A DNA stretch of 64,000 bases from positions 62,001 through 126,000 of the forward strand of contig JAHBUS010000003.1 in the NCBI GenBank assembly GCA_019637955.1, written 5' to 3'. Position numbers and translations under genes: made by a program. Below are positions 41,083 to 51,000 of this stretch, one piece after another. This DNA is from Pseudobdellovibrionaceae bacterium. Lineage in GTDB: Bacteria > Bdellovibrionota > Bdellovibrionia > Bdellovibrionales > Bdellovibrionaceae. The first letter of the stretch is position 1, and each line of letters begins with the position of its first letter. A model generated the notes under the pieces. That model worked only from the letters and a program-made list of their open reading frames with translations, was not told the DNA's origin and did no database searches.

Positions 41083-41649
41083 TTACTTGGACTCCAGATC
41101 AGATTTGAGGGCTTTACCGATTTCTTTCATGAAGATCGCGTTCGGAACATAAGTCCTGTAGGTGTCTGTCGCCTTGTCCTCGAGTTCAAACCATTTGCCC
41201 AAGTAAAAGAGCCAAACACGCTTTTGAATCACGATCTCCTTGTCGAGAAGAACCGTCCCGTTCGATTTCGTGACTGTGACTTGATGGGAGATGTCCTCTG
41301 AGAACGGAATCAATGTCAGCGTTGCAATTGTCAGTAAGCCTTTAACGTAGGTCCATGCGATGTTTTTCTGCGTCAGACTGATGGTGATCTTATAGTTGTC
41401 GACAGGGTTTGGGCAATTCGTGAGAAACCCTAAGTTTTTTAAATCGAAATAGGTCTGACTTTCGTTCACAAATCCTCTGATCGGCCTGATTTCGCCATCG
41501 AGTTCAAGAGATTTGCGCTCAATCGTCACGCCAATACACTTTGGACTTTCGAGTCTTGGGATCTCATCTTTATTGAACAGGCCGTCGGGCGGAAGTGTCA
41601 CGCAGCCGACAAGATAGAATGGGGTGACCATAGCTAGAACTATCTTCAC
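41083..41649 (-). CDS. Lipoprotein, last gene of a small-exported-protein operon
   Basis: The GTG at 41649 is chosen: AAGGA precedes it and it overlaps the upstream stop as GTGA. 188 residues, lipobox FYLVGC (Cys16 in this reading). The mature part has FNKDEIPRLESPKCIGVTIE, a hydrophobic stretch NIAWTYVKGLLTIATLTLIP (about 110-130) that may be a second membrane contact, and a C-terminal amphipathic helix. Such lipoproteins with an internal hydrophobic hairpin occur in surface-polysaccharide and secretion loci, but I do not recognise this one. Confidence 0.75.
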   Translation of the reverse strand: MKIVLAMVTPFYLVGCVTLPPDGLFNKDEIPRLESPKCIGVTIERKSLELDGEIRPIRGFVNESQTYFDLKNLGFLTNCPNPVDNYKITISLTQKNIAWTYVKGLLTIATLTLIPFSEDISHQVTVTKSNGTVLLDKEIVIQKRVWLFYLGKWFELEDKATDTYRTYVPNAIFMKEIGKALKSDLESK

Positions 41650-42416
41650 AATGGGTCCTTGTTGGGGTAGCACTCCGCTTCCGGAAAAATAACCTGAAAC
41701 TTCGATTTCTCAATTTCCTCAAGGCTAAAGGTCTTGTCTCTGCCTTTGATGCTGAACTTGTTCGTAGCATCCTTCACAACAACGCCGGTAATGAGACCGA
41801 CCGAATCCGGAGCGACTTTTTCCGGTTGGGGAGGTTCACTCTGGATTGAGATCAAGGACTTCACTTTTACGAGCGGGTAGCCAGCATCGAATCCCTTGCA
41901 AGCGACTTGAAGCGAAATCACACAAGTGTCATCGTCATTTCGGCATATGAACCCCAGTTCGGGCCCTTCAGTCTGTTCCGACTTGCAACGCATATATTTG
42001 CCAAGATCTGTTTCAATGATCTTCTTCGCCTCGAGTGTCACCTTTCGGCTGCTGCTCTCAAAGTTCGGACCGAACACCTCGTTTTTGTTTTTGATCAGAT
42101 CATTGGCAAGATCGCGGGTGTAGAAGTTGCGATTGCAGCCGAGAGCGCGGACAAATTCGACTAAATGTGGGCCGGGAATTCCAGACTCAACTTCCGTCCT
42201 TATCCATGTCCGACGGCTGTAAAAATAAAACCCAGTCTCGAATCTCAAGTCATCAATCAGTGCGCAATCGCCAATCTGCAAAAGACCCATCGGGTAGGCA
42301 ACCCATCCGTTGAACGGTGTTGCTGCCGCGTTTTTGCAAAGGAAATGGTTGTAAGCGAGGGCCGGCGCGAAGGCGCCTAATGCTGAAATGAAAAGTAGTG
42401 CTCGGACGGGTTTCAC
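41646..42416 (-). CDS. Exported protein of unknown function
   Basis: 256 residues; signal peptide MKPVRALLFISALGAFAPALA cut before YNHFLCK. Seven or more Cys follow (LCKNAA, GDCALID, LGCNRNF, MRCKSE, ICRNDDDTC, VACKGF, AECYPN). It also has helical TRDLANDLIKNKNEVFG. The C-terminal region VGLITGVVVKDATNKFSIKG, EIEKSKFQVIFPE is beta-rich. It is more AT-rich than the core genome. Not recognised. Its stop overlaps the following lipoprotein start. Confidence 0.78.
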   Translation of the reverse strand: MKPVRALLFISALGAFAPALAYNHFLCKNAAATPFNGWVAYPMGLLQIGDCALIDDLRFETGFYFYSRRTWIRTEVESGIPGPHLVEFVRALGCNRNFYTRDLANDLIKNKNEVFGPNFESSSRKVTLEAKKIIETDLGKYMRCKSEQTEGPELGFICRNDDDTCVISLQVACKGFDAGYPLVKVKSLISIQSEPPQPEKVAPDSVGLITGVVVKDATNKFSIKGRDKTFSLEEIEKSKFQVIFPEAECYPNKDPL

Positions 42417-42447
42417 ATGTCAGCCTTTGGCGGGATGCTTTCGACAA

Positions 42448-42744
42448 TCACGCCTTGTTTTTCACACATTTGGCGACGGGGAGAGCGGGCCAGAACGGAT
42501 GGACAAGGAGATGCTGATCGCACTTCTTTTTGTCCATATTAAAGGTCTGGATGACTGTTTTATCTTCCAGAGAAAAGGTGTGGGCGTTGGTTGGCACCGC
42601 GGCTTTAAGGATTGGCATTGGCCGTCGGCATTCGTCGGCAAAGAGGGCGCAGTCGGAGTCTGATGCGCACGGGCCGCGCATGACTTCGGCAGACGAAATG
42701 ACTGAGGTGAGTAATACGGAGGCGCCCAAAAAGTACCTTCTCAT
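42448..42744 (-). CDS. Small Cys-containing exported protein
   Basis: 98 residues; MRRYFLGASVLLTSVISSAEV is a signal peptide. The mature chain has five Cys (RGPCASDSDCALFADECRRP, KKKCDQHLL, VAKCVKN), resembling a small disulfide-knotted module; the CASDSDCALFADEC spacing recalls secreted Cys-rich domains. The ATG overlaps the stop of the TPR membrane protein (ATGA at 42741-42744), so it is in that operon. Confidence 0.72.
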   Translation of the reverse strand: MRRYFLGASVLLTSVISSAEVMRGPCASDSDCALFADECRRPMPILKAAVPTNAHTFSLEDKTVIQTFNMDKKKCDQHLLVHPFWPALPVAKCVKNKA

Positions 42745-44537
42745 TTCAATGCGTCTATTCTCGTTTGAGCAAGGTGACTAAGTTCGGTCCCTGACAATAC
42801 CACCTTTTCATAGTTTTCTCGCGCTCGAGCGCGGTCTCCATGTTTCAGATGCATATCGCCAACTAAAATATAAGAGCGCATGAATGTCGGATACTTCCAT
42901 GTCACCTTTAATGCAGCGCCTAGTGCATCATCGTACTTACCTTGCATGGCTAGGATAGCCGCAATATTATAGAATGGCTCTGGATAGTCCGCCCCGTTTT
43001 CGATCGATTTATGAAAATTATTTTTCGCGATCTCGAGCCTTGATGGATCTTTCGAGTAGATATTTCCGAGATTATTATAAGCTTCGTGGTAAGTCGGGCG
43101 AAGGTGGACCGCTGTCTGATAGTAATCAAGGGCCGATTTTAAGTCGCCTTGTTCGGCCATGATTTCGCCAAGGTTGAAGTACGCAAGTGAGAATCTAGGC
43201 CTGACGGCGATGGCTCGTTCAAATAATGGCCGGGCTTTCAATAGGTCTCCCTGCTTCAGAAATATGATACCAAGGTTATTTAATGGAACTGCGGATTCTT
43301 CGAAAGCAATAACATTACGCCAGAGATTTTCGGAACCGTCCCAAGTCTTTGTCTGGAAGTAAGTCTTATAGGAGAATATGGCAACGACCAGGCCTGCGGC
43401 TGCGTAAAAAGCAGATTTCAAATACTTAGAAAGATTTTTGATAGTTGCTACGAAGCCGATGAAAATGCAAAATCCTGCAACCGAAGTGTAAGCGTATCGG
43501 TCATGGACGATGGAATATTCTCCGAAAGGAACAATCTTTATTGTGGTCAGCAACATGATTGGGAAAAGCAAGATGCCAAAAGCTACAACTCGGCGGATTT
43601 TAGTTTCCGATGACCTAAATGCGATCATCAAAACCGCGATTAGTCCTAGACAGATGAAGATGTCAATTCCGTCAATTCTAAAACTCAAGTAGTCGTAGTA
43701 TGCTCTCAAGTCCCGAGGATATAATGCACGACTAACATAAAATACCAATGAGCGAAATGCAGTGAGCAATCTTCCGATAAGATTCATCTCGAAAATTTCT
43801 GGTATTGGAACTTCCTCGACCCTAGATCTGGAATTTAATGTAACTATGAGTATAGCAATAGACGGAAGTGCGAACAGTGCTTTTTCAAATATACTTCGCA
43901 TGCTAAATCGTCGCTGGAGAATGTCAATGAGAGGGAATAGAGCAGCCCCTGCAACAGCGGACGGACGAGATAAAAGGGCCAATCCAAAAAAAGCTGCCGA
44001 TAAAAGCAGAGCGACGATGTCTCGCTTGCCAGTCGTTCTCGTCCAGTACAGAGTAAGGCTCACCAACAGGAAAAATGTTGATACGACCTGGTTTCGAGAA
44101 GCAATCCAGGAAACTGCCTCAACATTGAATGGGTGCACAGCAAACAGACTCGCACCCATGAATGCCCCCACAATATTTCGACTGCCGACTGTAAAGATGA
44201 GAATGAAAAGAGACATGACGCAAAGGTAATGGAACAGAAGGCTGGTCACATGATAGCATGTAGGATTCGTATCGCAAATTTTCGAGTCGACTGCGAACGT
44301 CACAATCGTGATAGGATAGTAGTTGCCTAGTGTCGTCTCTGAAAAAATACTTTGAACGTCAAAATTCTTTATAGGTTCATAATCTGATACAAAATAGTAG
44401 TCATCCCAATTGGTTGAACGGTTATTTAAGGATTCTGAATACGGGATTAATACTAATAGCAGGAGAAGGCCGCTTACCAGAGCGAACTTTAAAGTAGATT
44501 CTCTGAAAATAGAACGGTCTGAAAGCTTAAAGGTCAC
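42741..44537 (-). CDS. GT-C-type membrane protein with C-terminal TPR repeats
   Basis: 598 residues. About ten membrane helices fill residues 15-395, with acidic residues in the first periplasmic loop (STNWDDYYFV, D45/D46) and the segment HPFNVEAVSWIASRNQVVST, which closely follows TMTC/PMT-like O-mannosyltransferase-family proteins. Residues 415-590 are five TPR units (LNNLGIIFLKQGDLLKARPL, AYFNLGEIMAEQGDLKSALD, and so on). Lipid-linked-sugar glycosyltransfer to exported proteins is the best guess; I cannot name the donor. The gene is clearly more AT-rich than its surroundings, suggesting transfer. It heads the operon that continues with three small exported proteins. Confidence 0.82.
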   Translation of the reverse strand: MTFKLSDRSIFRESTLKFALVSGLLLLLVLIPYSESLNNRSTNWDDYYFVSDYEPIKNFDVQSIFSETTLGNYYPITIVTFAVDSKICDTNPTCYHVTSLLFHYLCVMSLFILIFTVGSRNIVGAFMGASLFAVHPFNVEAVSWIASRNQVVSTFFLLVSLTLYWTRTTGKRDIVALLLSAAFFGLALLSRPSAVAGAALFPLIDILQRRFSMRSIFEKALFALPSIAILIVTLNSRSRVEEVPIPEIFEMNLIGRLLTAFRSLVFYVSRALYPRDLRAYYDYLSFRIDGIDIFICLGLIAVLMIAFRSSETKIRRVVAFGILLFPIMLLTTIKIVPFGEYSIVHDRYAYTSVAGFCIFIGFVATIKNLSKYLKSAFYAAAGLVVAIFSYKTYFQTKTWDGSENLWRNVIAFEESAVPLNNLGIIFLKQGDLLKARPLFERAIAVRPRFSLAYFNLGEIMAEQGDLKSALDYYQTAVHLRPTYHEAYNNLGNIYSKDPSRLEIAKNNFHKSIENGADYPEPFYNIAAILAMQGKYDDALGAALKVTWKYPTFMRSYILVGDMHLKHGDRARARENYEKVVLSGTELSHLAQTRIDALK

Positions 44538-44659
44538 AAATAGATTCTAATGACTCCGAATCTGTAATTGAAGCAAAGACATTTAGCTTGCTGGACCATT
44601 GGCTATCACGATGGTTCTAGGGATCTGAGTCTTGATGATGCCGAGATTTAACGAATATA

Positions 44660-45664
44660 ATGAAGATCATGTTTGGAACTTTTCGGTACATCCTTGCGGT
44701 GTGTGTAGTGATTACACACGTCTACCCTATGAAATTTCAAATAGGCATTTTCGCAGTCATTGGGTTTTTCATGATCTCCGGCTATGTGATGGGGCATTTG
44801 GTATCGCGATATCGCAGCGCTGGACAGATTCAATATTTTTATATTGATAGGCTTCTAAGAATTCTTCCTCAGTATTTATTGTACCTTCTGCTGACGCAGG
44901 TGAGTTTGTTCTTTATAAAGTTCTGGTTTTTTTCAGGGTATTTTTCTCCTGACTTTTCTCTTCCGGCCTTCGTCCTCAATATTTTGCTGATTCCGGTGAA
45001 TTATTTCTTTTGGCTTCCGGAAATTGAAAAATACCTCCTAATTCCCCAGGCTTGGTCGCTGGGACTTGAAGAACAATTCTATCTTATTTTCCCTCTCATT
45101 TTTGTCAGTCCATGGTTTAGAAGAATTTCTGTCATTCTGAGCATGATCGTTTTTGCAATAGGTGCAACAGAGGTTCTTGCGCCAGAGATTTGGACTTATC
45201 GCTTATTGCCGGGAGTCTTTTTTATATTCATTCTTGGAACGAGCTTGTCCAGTTATCAAAGGAATCGGGATAAAGAAAGCTTATCCACAATGTCCTTTAT
45301 CTACATTTTTACAGCAATTTTGTTTTTATGTATGTTTGATCGCGCAAGCATGGAATTCGGACACAATAGAGAAATATTGCTGGCGATACTAACACTTTTC
45401 CCTGTCCTAATCGTACTGAGCCTGATGCCTAGGCGCAAGTGGGACGACTTTATAGGAAAGGCCTCGTACGGAATATTTTTAAACCATGTGTTAGTTTATA
45501 ATTATCTGCAGCATTATGAGCTATTTATGCAGAGTTACGAGAGGCATTTGGTCGCTGGAACCATCATCTCAACTGTTGTTGCGTATCTCAGCTACTACCT
45601 CGTTGAGATAGTAGCTGAAAAATATCGACATCGCATAAGAAGAAATGTCTTCTCTGAGTCCTAG
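44660..45664 (+). CDS. Acyltransferase-3 (OafA/YrhL-like) membrane protein
   Basis: 334 residues with about ten membrane helices. The R-X10-H motif is present as R9 (FRYILAVCVVITHV) to H20. WSLGLEEQFYLIFPL near residue 137 is the second family signature. Members transfer acetyl or other acyl groups from the cytoplasm to surface polysaccharides or peptidoglycan on the outer face of the inner membrane. The gene is AT-rich like the divergent GT-C/TPR gene 122 bases away. Together they look like an acquired surface-glycan set. Start: ATG at 44660, with an alternative 9 bases later. Confidence 0.88.
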   Translation: MKIMFGTFRYILAVCVVITHVYPMKFQIGIFAVIGFFMISGYVMGHLVSRYRSAGQIQYFYIDRLLRILPQYLLYLLLTQVSLFFIKFWFFSGYFSPDFSLPAFVLNILLIPVNYFFWLPEIEKYLLIPQAWSLGLEEQFYLIFPLIFVSPWFRRISVILSMIVFAIGATEVLAPEIWTYRLLPGVFFIFILGTSLSSYQRNRDKESLSTMSFIYIFTAILFLCMFDRASMEFGHNREILLAILTLFPVLIVLSLMPRRKWDDFIGKASYGIFLNHVLVYNYLQHYELFMQSYERHLVAGTIISTVVAYLSYYLVEIVAEKYRHRIRRNVFSES

Positions 45665-45674
45665 AGTTGGAAAG

Positions 45675-45695
45675 CGAGAGCAGTTCATACTCTCG
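45675..45695. terminator. Weak hairpin between convergent genes
   Basis: CGAGAG (45675-45680) and CTCTCG (45690-45695) with a 9-base loop, followed by ACCCCTTATTATT. It lies between the acyltransferase and fibre genes. Confidence 0.35.
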
Positions 45696-45707
45696 ACCCC
45701 TTATTAT

Positions 45708-47720
45708 TCATTGGCGTTTGATAGAGCTGACTTCTTTGCGTAACTGCTGAAGTGCCATTTTTAGCTTTTCGTTCTCTAACTTGAGTTCTTTGACGGATTC
45801 GATAAGCGGAGCAACGAGATTCCCATACATCAACGACTTCGTGCCGGATTCGCCGTCGATTTTCACAACCTCAGGAAATACCTTTTCAACTTCTTGAGCA
45901 ATAAGTCCAATTTGATGAGTGTTCCCGAATCTTTCATCTCGCCAGTCATAGGAGACTCCGCGTAACTTGCGTATGCGGTCAAGTGAGCTCTCGAGCGGTA
46001 GAATATTCTTCTTGAGGCGCGCGTCGGATACAGACGTGCACCCAGAGCCTGAGCAAATAACAGTTCCGGCAACGCGAATTTGCGTGCTTGAATTAATGTC
46101 GCCATCTACATCTAGGCGATATGCCGGATCATTTTTAGCGATGCCGACGAGTACAGACGCCGGAGTTCCAACTGCAGTGCTCAGCCCGGTTGCAAAGACG
46201 GCATTGCCGATATTCATTGTGTGGCTATCGCCAGCGTTTGGTACATCTGTAAACGCTCCTACTAGGATATTGTTGGTAGCAGATCCGGAAAGTTTGATCC
46301 CATAAGATCCACCTAGAACTGTGTTGTAGGATCCGGTTCCTATGCTGCGACCAGAATAATGTCCTACTGTAGTATTATACTCGCCTGTTGTGTTGGAAAA
46401 GAGAGATTCGTAGCCGACGGATGTGTTGTATGAACCAGTCGAGTTGACAGAGGCAAATTCACCTAATGCCGTCTGTACGCCCGTGATATTCGCATTTCCT
46501 GCGCCGTGACCTAGTGCAGTCAGGCGTCCCGTTGTGTTGTTGACACCTGCAATGTTTCCAACGGCCGTCACAATTCCGGAAGTTGTATAACGAGCAGCTT
46601 GATGTCCAACAGCTGTGACAAAGCCATCGGTCGTTGAGTTACCGGCATAAAATCCGAGAGCTGTGAAATATCCTCCCATTGAGTAGTTATAGCTCGTACC
46701 AGCATAGTTTCCGACGGCAACTGCAAATGAGCCTGTTGTAATAGATTTGAGAGCTTCAACGCCAATTGCGGTGTTGCTACTTCCGGTAGTCAAAGCATTT
46801 AATGCTTGGTATCCAACTGCTGTATTGTATGAAGCTGTAGTTTGGTTCTGCAACGTCAGTGCTCCAGCATTTGTATTTTGAGAGCCTGAGCCCGCACCCT
46901 TACCAAAAATTACGCCATTGATATTGGCGTTTCCGCCCAAGACATGGAGCTTTGTGACTGGGGAGTTTGTGCCAATTCCCACATTGCCGGTGTTGTAATA
47001 GATATTAGAGCCAGTCGTGGTCCACTGTGAGCTTCCGCCGCCGCCAGTGATCGTCACATTCGAAACAGCGGTTACGCGGCCTTTTGAATCGACCGTGATT
47101 TGAGGAACTTGAGTCGCTGATCCATAGGTGCCACTCGTGGCACCTGATGCCGCCAGAGTCGGGTTGGGATAAGTTCCAGTCAAATCACCGCCGGCTGAGC
47201 CGCCAGGGGCGACGCCCGAAATCGTGGTGTTGCCGGCAGCCGTCAGGCGACCTTGCGCATCGACGGTCAACGTAGGGACTTGAGTGGCAGAGCCATAAGT
47301 CCCTGCCGTAACTGCCGTGTCGGCCAGGGCAATCGTGCCAGAGCCTGTAATGGGTCCACCCGAAAGGCCTGTACCCGTAGCAATACTTGTCACAGTCCCT
47401 GATCCGCCGCCAGAGCTCCAGCCTGAGGATATTGTTTTACAGTTAGAGCCCGAGCGATCACAAATTTCTGTCGCTCGGATAGTCCCGTCAACGTCAAGCG
47501 CAGATCCAGGGGTGCTCGTACCAATACCAACTTTGCCATTCACCATCAAGGCAGGATCAACTGCGGTGTTGATAGTTACGGGCACACTGAAGTCATAAGA
47601 CGCGCACAGGTACATGTTGTTGCACACGGCGAATGACTTTTCAGAATAGCCAGTGAGGGCCGCGCCAAAGGCGAAGGCCGCAAATGTTCGGCGAGCGAAA
47701 GTCGCGCGAAGAGAATTCAT
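45708..47720 (-). CDS. Secreted trimeric fibre protein with S74 intramolecular chaperone
   Basis: 670 residues, N-terminal signal-like region ending SFAVCNN. Residues 60-260 are tail-fibre shaft repeats ([39 protein letters not shown]). Residues 290-530 carry about ten copies of a head-like repeat of the YadA type ([20 protein letters not shown]). The last 106 residues are a peptidase S74 domain: S565-D566 in [28 protein letters not shown], then a coiled coil [17 protein letters not shown]74 domains trimerise the fibre and cut themselves off at the Ser of SDxRxK. The architecture matches mosaic adhesive trimer proteins described in Bdellovibrio. Prey or surface adhesion is the likely role. 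Confidence 0.9.
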   Translation of the reverse strand: MNSLRATFARRTFAAFAFGAALTGYSEKSFAVCNNMYLCASYDFSVPVTINTAVDPALMVNGKVGIGTSTPGSALDVDGTIRATEICDRSGSNCKTISSGWSSGGGSGTVTSIATGTGLSGGPITGSGTIALADTAVTAGTYGSATQVPTLTVDAQGRLTAAGNTTISGVAPGGSAGGDLTGTYPNPTLAASGATSGTYGSATQVPQITVDSKGRVTAVSNVTITGGGGSSQWTTTGSNIYYNTGNVGIGTNSPVTKLHVLGGNANINGVIFGKGAGSGSQNTNAGALTLQNQTTASYNTAVGYQALNALTTGSSNTAIGVEALKSITTGSFAVAVGNYAGTSYNYSMGGYFTALGFYAGNSTTDGFVTAVGHQAARYTTSGIVTAVGNIAGVNNTTGRLTALGHGAGNANITGVQTALGEFASVNSTGSYNTSVGYESLFSNTTGEYNTTVGHYSGRSIGTGSYNTVLGGSYGIKLSGSATNNILVGAFTDVPNAGDSHTMNIGNAVFATGLSTAVGTPASVLVGIAKNDPAYRLDVDGDINSSTQIRVAGTVICSGSGCTSVSDARLKKNILPLESSLDRIRKLRGVSYDWRDERFGNTHQIGLIAQEVEKVFPEVVKIDGESGTKSLMYGNLVAPLIESVKELKLENEKLKMALQQLRKEVSSIKRQ

Positions 47721-47910
47721 CTGATCTCCTAATTCAAGAGTTTGTGTCTAGCGAACCAAGAAATCGTTATATTTAAACAGTATAATTGCAATGCGAACTT
47801 TAAGCCTGAACAGCATTGCATTTTTATGCGGAGAAGGTAATGAGACATTTTCATTGGGGAAAGGTGAAAAAATAGGATCTATAAAATGTTATCGCCTTAG
47901 TGCGGCATAA

Positions 47911-47971
47911 ATAATAATGGTTGAAGTGAGGCTAAGCCTCAACGTCAATATATCTAATAAGTATATATGCG
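47911..47971 (+). promoter_or_regulatory. Upstream block of the first Rhs gene, matching that of the second
   Basis: Within an AT-rich 297-base gap (47721-48017) this block has GTTGAAG (47920), AATATATCTAA (47947) and TATATATGCG (47962), in the same order and almost the same spacing as upstream of the second Rhs gene. The palindrome TGAGGCT-A-AGCCTCA (47927-47941) lies inside. I do not assign a sigma factor. Confidence 0.5.
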
Positions 47972-48017
47972 ATCGCCATCAATTGGGTCTGGTCACGATT
48001 TGAAGAACTGAGGAAAT

Positions 48018-51000
48018 ATGCGCTCACTCGTGTTGGTTATTCTGATTTGCATCTCTTACGCTGCGGCGGTGCAGGCCGATTGTGCTTCAGAGAGACTGAA
48101 TTTGACGGCATGGGCTTCTGCATGCACGAGTCGTGATCCCCTTGTGTGTGACAATCCTCCGAACACAACGGCAAATTTTTCGATTGTTACTTACCCAATG
48201 CCGCTCACGGGTGTACCTACGGGAATCCAATACAATTGTGTCGCTGACTGTGGAAATTTTCCGGTTGTCGGCGGCATTTTCGGTTACAATTGCGCCTCTC
48301 AAATGAAGCCGGCGCTGGCATTTATTGACTATGAGAGGCCAACAAATTCATGTGGTTCCATCGTGCAAAATCACAATCGAGTTCTCGGAGAAGTAATTCC
48401 GGTAACTGGAACATCCTTCAGTTTGATGTACTTTTCCAGTCTGCAGGCTGAGAGGGTGGGGGCATACAAATTCTCAACTGAAGTTTCGGGCTCTTTCGTG
48501 GCTTCCACCGTAACTGGATACACATTTACGTTGAAGGATATGCTTGGAAACATCTTTGACTATCAGACCTTTCCCGCTTCTGCGAATCAGTCTTACTCAT
48601 TTACGTGGGACGGGCTTGATCATTTAGGTCAGCCAACGTTAGGGCCTAAGAAATTTGAGGGCATTCTTGCAGAACAAGCAACGGATGTTCCTAACTCGTT
48701 GCCTGCATTTGTTATTCTAGGTTCTCTAAAGGCGAAGATGCTCGGTCTCGGTGGATGGTTGCCTTCGAATTGGCATTTTTATTCCGAAGATGCCAAGCGC
48801 GTTTATTCGGCAACTGGGGAATTTCGCAACGTTGAAGCCATTGCCGACGGATCCTTTAAGCGAGTGGCGAGCTTGGATGGTGCCTTGGTTCACTATTTTG
48901 ATTCGCAAGGGCGCCTTCGCCTGTCTAAAACGGGAAGAACGGGAGCGACGATTACTGAGTTTACGTACGATTCGAACGGGTTTCTGGAGTCCTTAATCGA
49001 ACCTTTTTCACAGGTGACACTTTTTAATCGTGACAGCTCTGGGAAGCTTTTGTCCATTGAGGCCCCCAATGGAAAAGTATCAACAGCCAATATTGACTCG
49101 AACGGTCGGCTCACGCAGCTAACAAACCCCAAATCAGAAAGCTATACCATGACTTACGGTATCGACGGCTTGTTGGCGTCTTTTACTAAGCCTTCCGGAA
49201 TAGTCTCGTCGTTCGTTTTTGATTCTAACGGACTTCTGGTCTCGGACTCGCACTCTGGTGGGATGAGCCTCACTTTCGGCGGGACTTCGTCAAATTCTAC
49301 GCTAACAACGGCATCGGGTCTTGTTACGACTTTCCAAAAGAATCTAGTCGGTGGACTGATCCTTGAAGACAGGCCCGATGGATCTCGCAAAGAGGTCACG
49401 CAAACAGATACGACGTTCACAATAAGAGACCGTGGATTTGTAGGATCTATATACTACGGTAGCCATCCTCGTTTTGGATCCCAGGCGCGAACCGAGTACC
49501 TGATGACCTCCACGGGGCTAGAGAGCCGTAACGTCAATATATCCCATGCAGCAGTATTATCATCTTCGGACCCGTTCTCGATCACGACAGAAACTAAAGA
49601 ATGGCATCTCGGAAACTCTTTGGTCAAAACCACTCAAGTCTACACGGGATCCACAAAAACGACCGTCTTGACAAGCCCTTTGGGTAAACAGCGGACAATC
49701 GTCGTTGATAACTATGAGCGAGTTACGAGCGATCAAATCGGGTCTCAAGCACCGGTGACCTACACCTATTCATCGGAAAATCTGACCGAAATTGCGCACG
49801 GATCAAGATCTATGACGTTTGCTTACGACAATGTCACAAATCTTCTGACCTCAATAACGAATGCGCTGAACGAGGTGACTTCATTTGGGTATGACTCGGC
49901 GGAAAGACTGACAAGTCAAATTCTGGCAAATCTGAAAGTCATCTACTATGCCTATGATCATGACGGGAACCTCGCCTCAGTCACGCCCCCGGGACGGCCC
50001 GCGCACGCTTTGGTAACTGGCGCAAAAGGTGTTGTGACTTCTTACAATCCACCGCCCCTTGATTTGATCAGTAATTTCTCGACATCTTACACTTACAATA
50101 ACGATCGAAAACTCACGCAGATCACTCAGCCAGGATCGGTCAGTATCACGCTTTCCTATGGATCGACGACGGGTCTCTTGGACTCGGTTTCTATCCCTGG
50201 GTCTACGTATACGTATTCGTATTCACCTTCATCGAGCATCCTGCCTTCGGCAATTAGCGCAAATGGCATGATCATGAGCCTGACCTCAACTGCGGGTCAG
50301 CTTAAAAGTTATAGTCTCTACACACCGTTTACTTCCTTCGGAGCTTACGAGATTTACTCGAGTTTAAGCCAAGGCAAGGTTTCGAGTGAGCGCGTACGAG
50401 ACGGAGCTTCCACGGATTCAACCGTATACTTTGGATATGACAATGACGAACTGCTGACGTCTTCTGGTTCGATCACAATCACCCGAAATTCTGACGACGG
50501 CAGTGTTGAAACTTCTGTGCTCGACAATGTTGCTGATGAGTATGAACGAAATGCATTTGGCGAGATTGAGAGATACACGGTCGAGCACTCAACCAACGGA
50601 GCAATTCTTGAGCAAGAATTCGTTCGAGATGCCGTGGGGCGGGTAACCAAAAAGACGGAGAAATATCGAGGGGCTGATCCGGTCGTCTTTGATTACCTCT
50701 ATGACTCGATTGGGCGTCTGAGCGAAGTAAAGAAGAATACGATTACGACCGCAACCTACACTTATGACGACAATGGCAATCGAACTGGCGGATCGATTCG
50801 CGGCCAATCAACCACAGCAAGTGTCGATGATCAAGACAGGCTCAATGAGTACAATGTCTTCGAATATACCTATTCTTTGAATGGTGTATTGACTTCAAGG
50901 ACGAACGCGATGACTTCGACAACCGTGAATTTCACCTACAATGCTCTGGGCGCTTTGACGGAGGTCGAGCTGACACCGACCAAAACGGTTTCGTACGACT

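Noticed and set aside
46300-46900. Regular DNA repeats in the second fibre gene as a CRISPR-like array
   Set aside because: The period is variable, the repeats are degenerate and they translate to YadA-like protein repeats.
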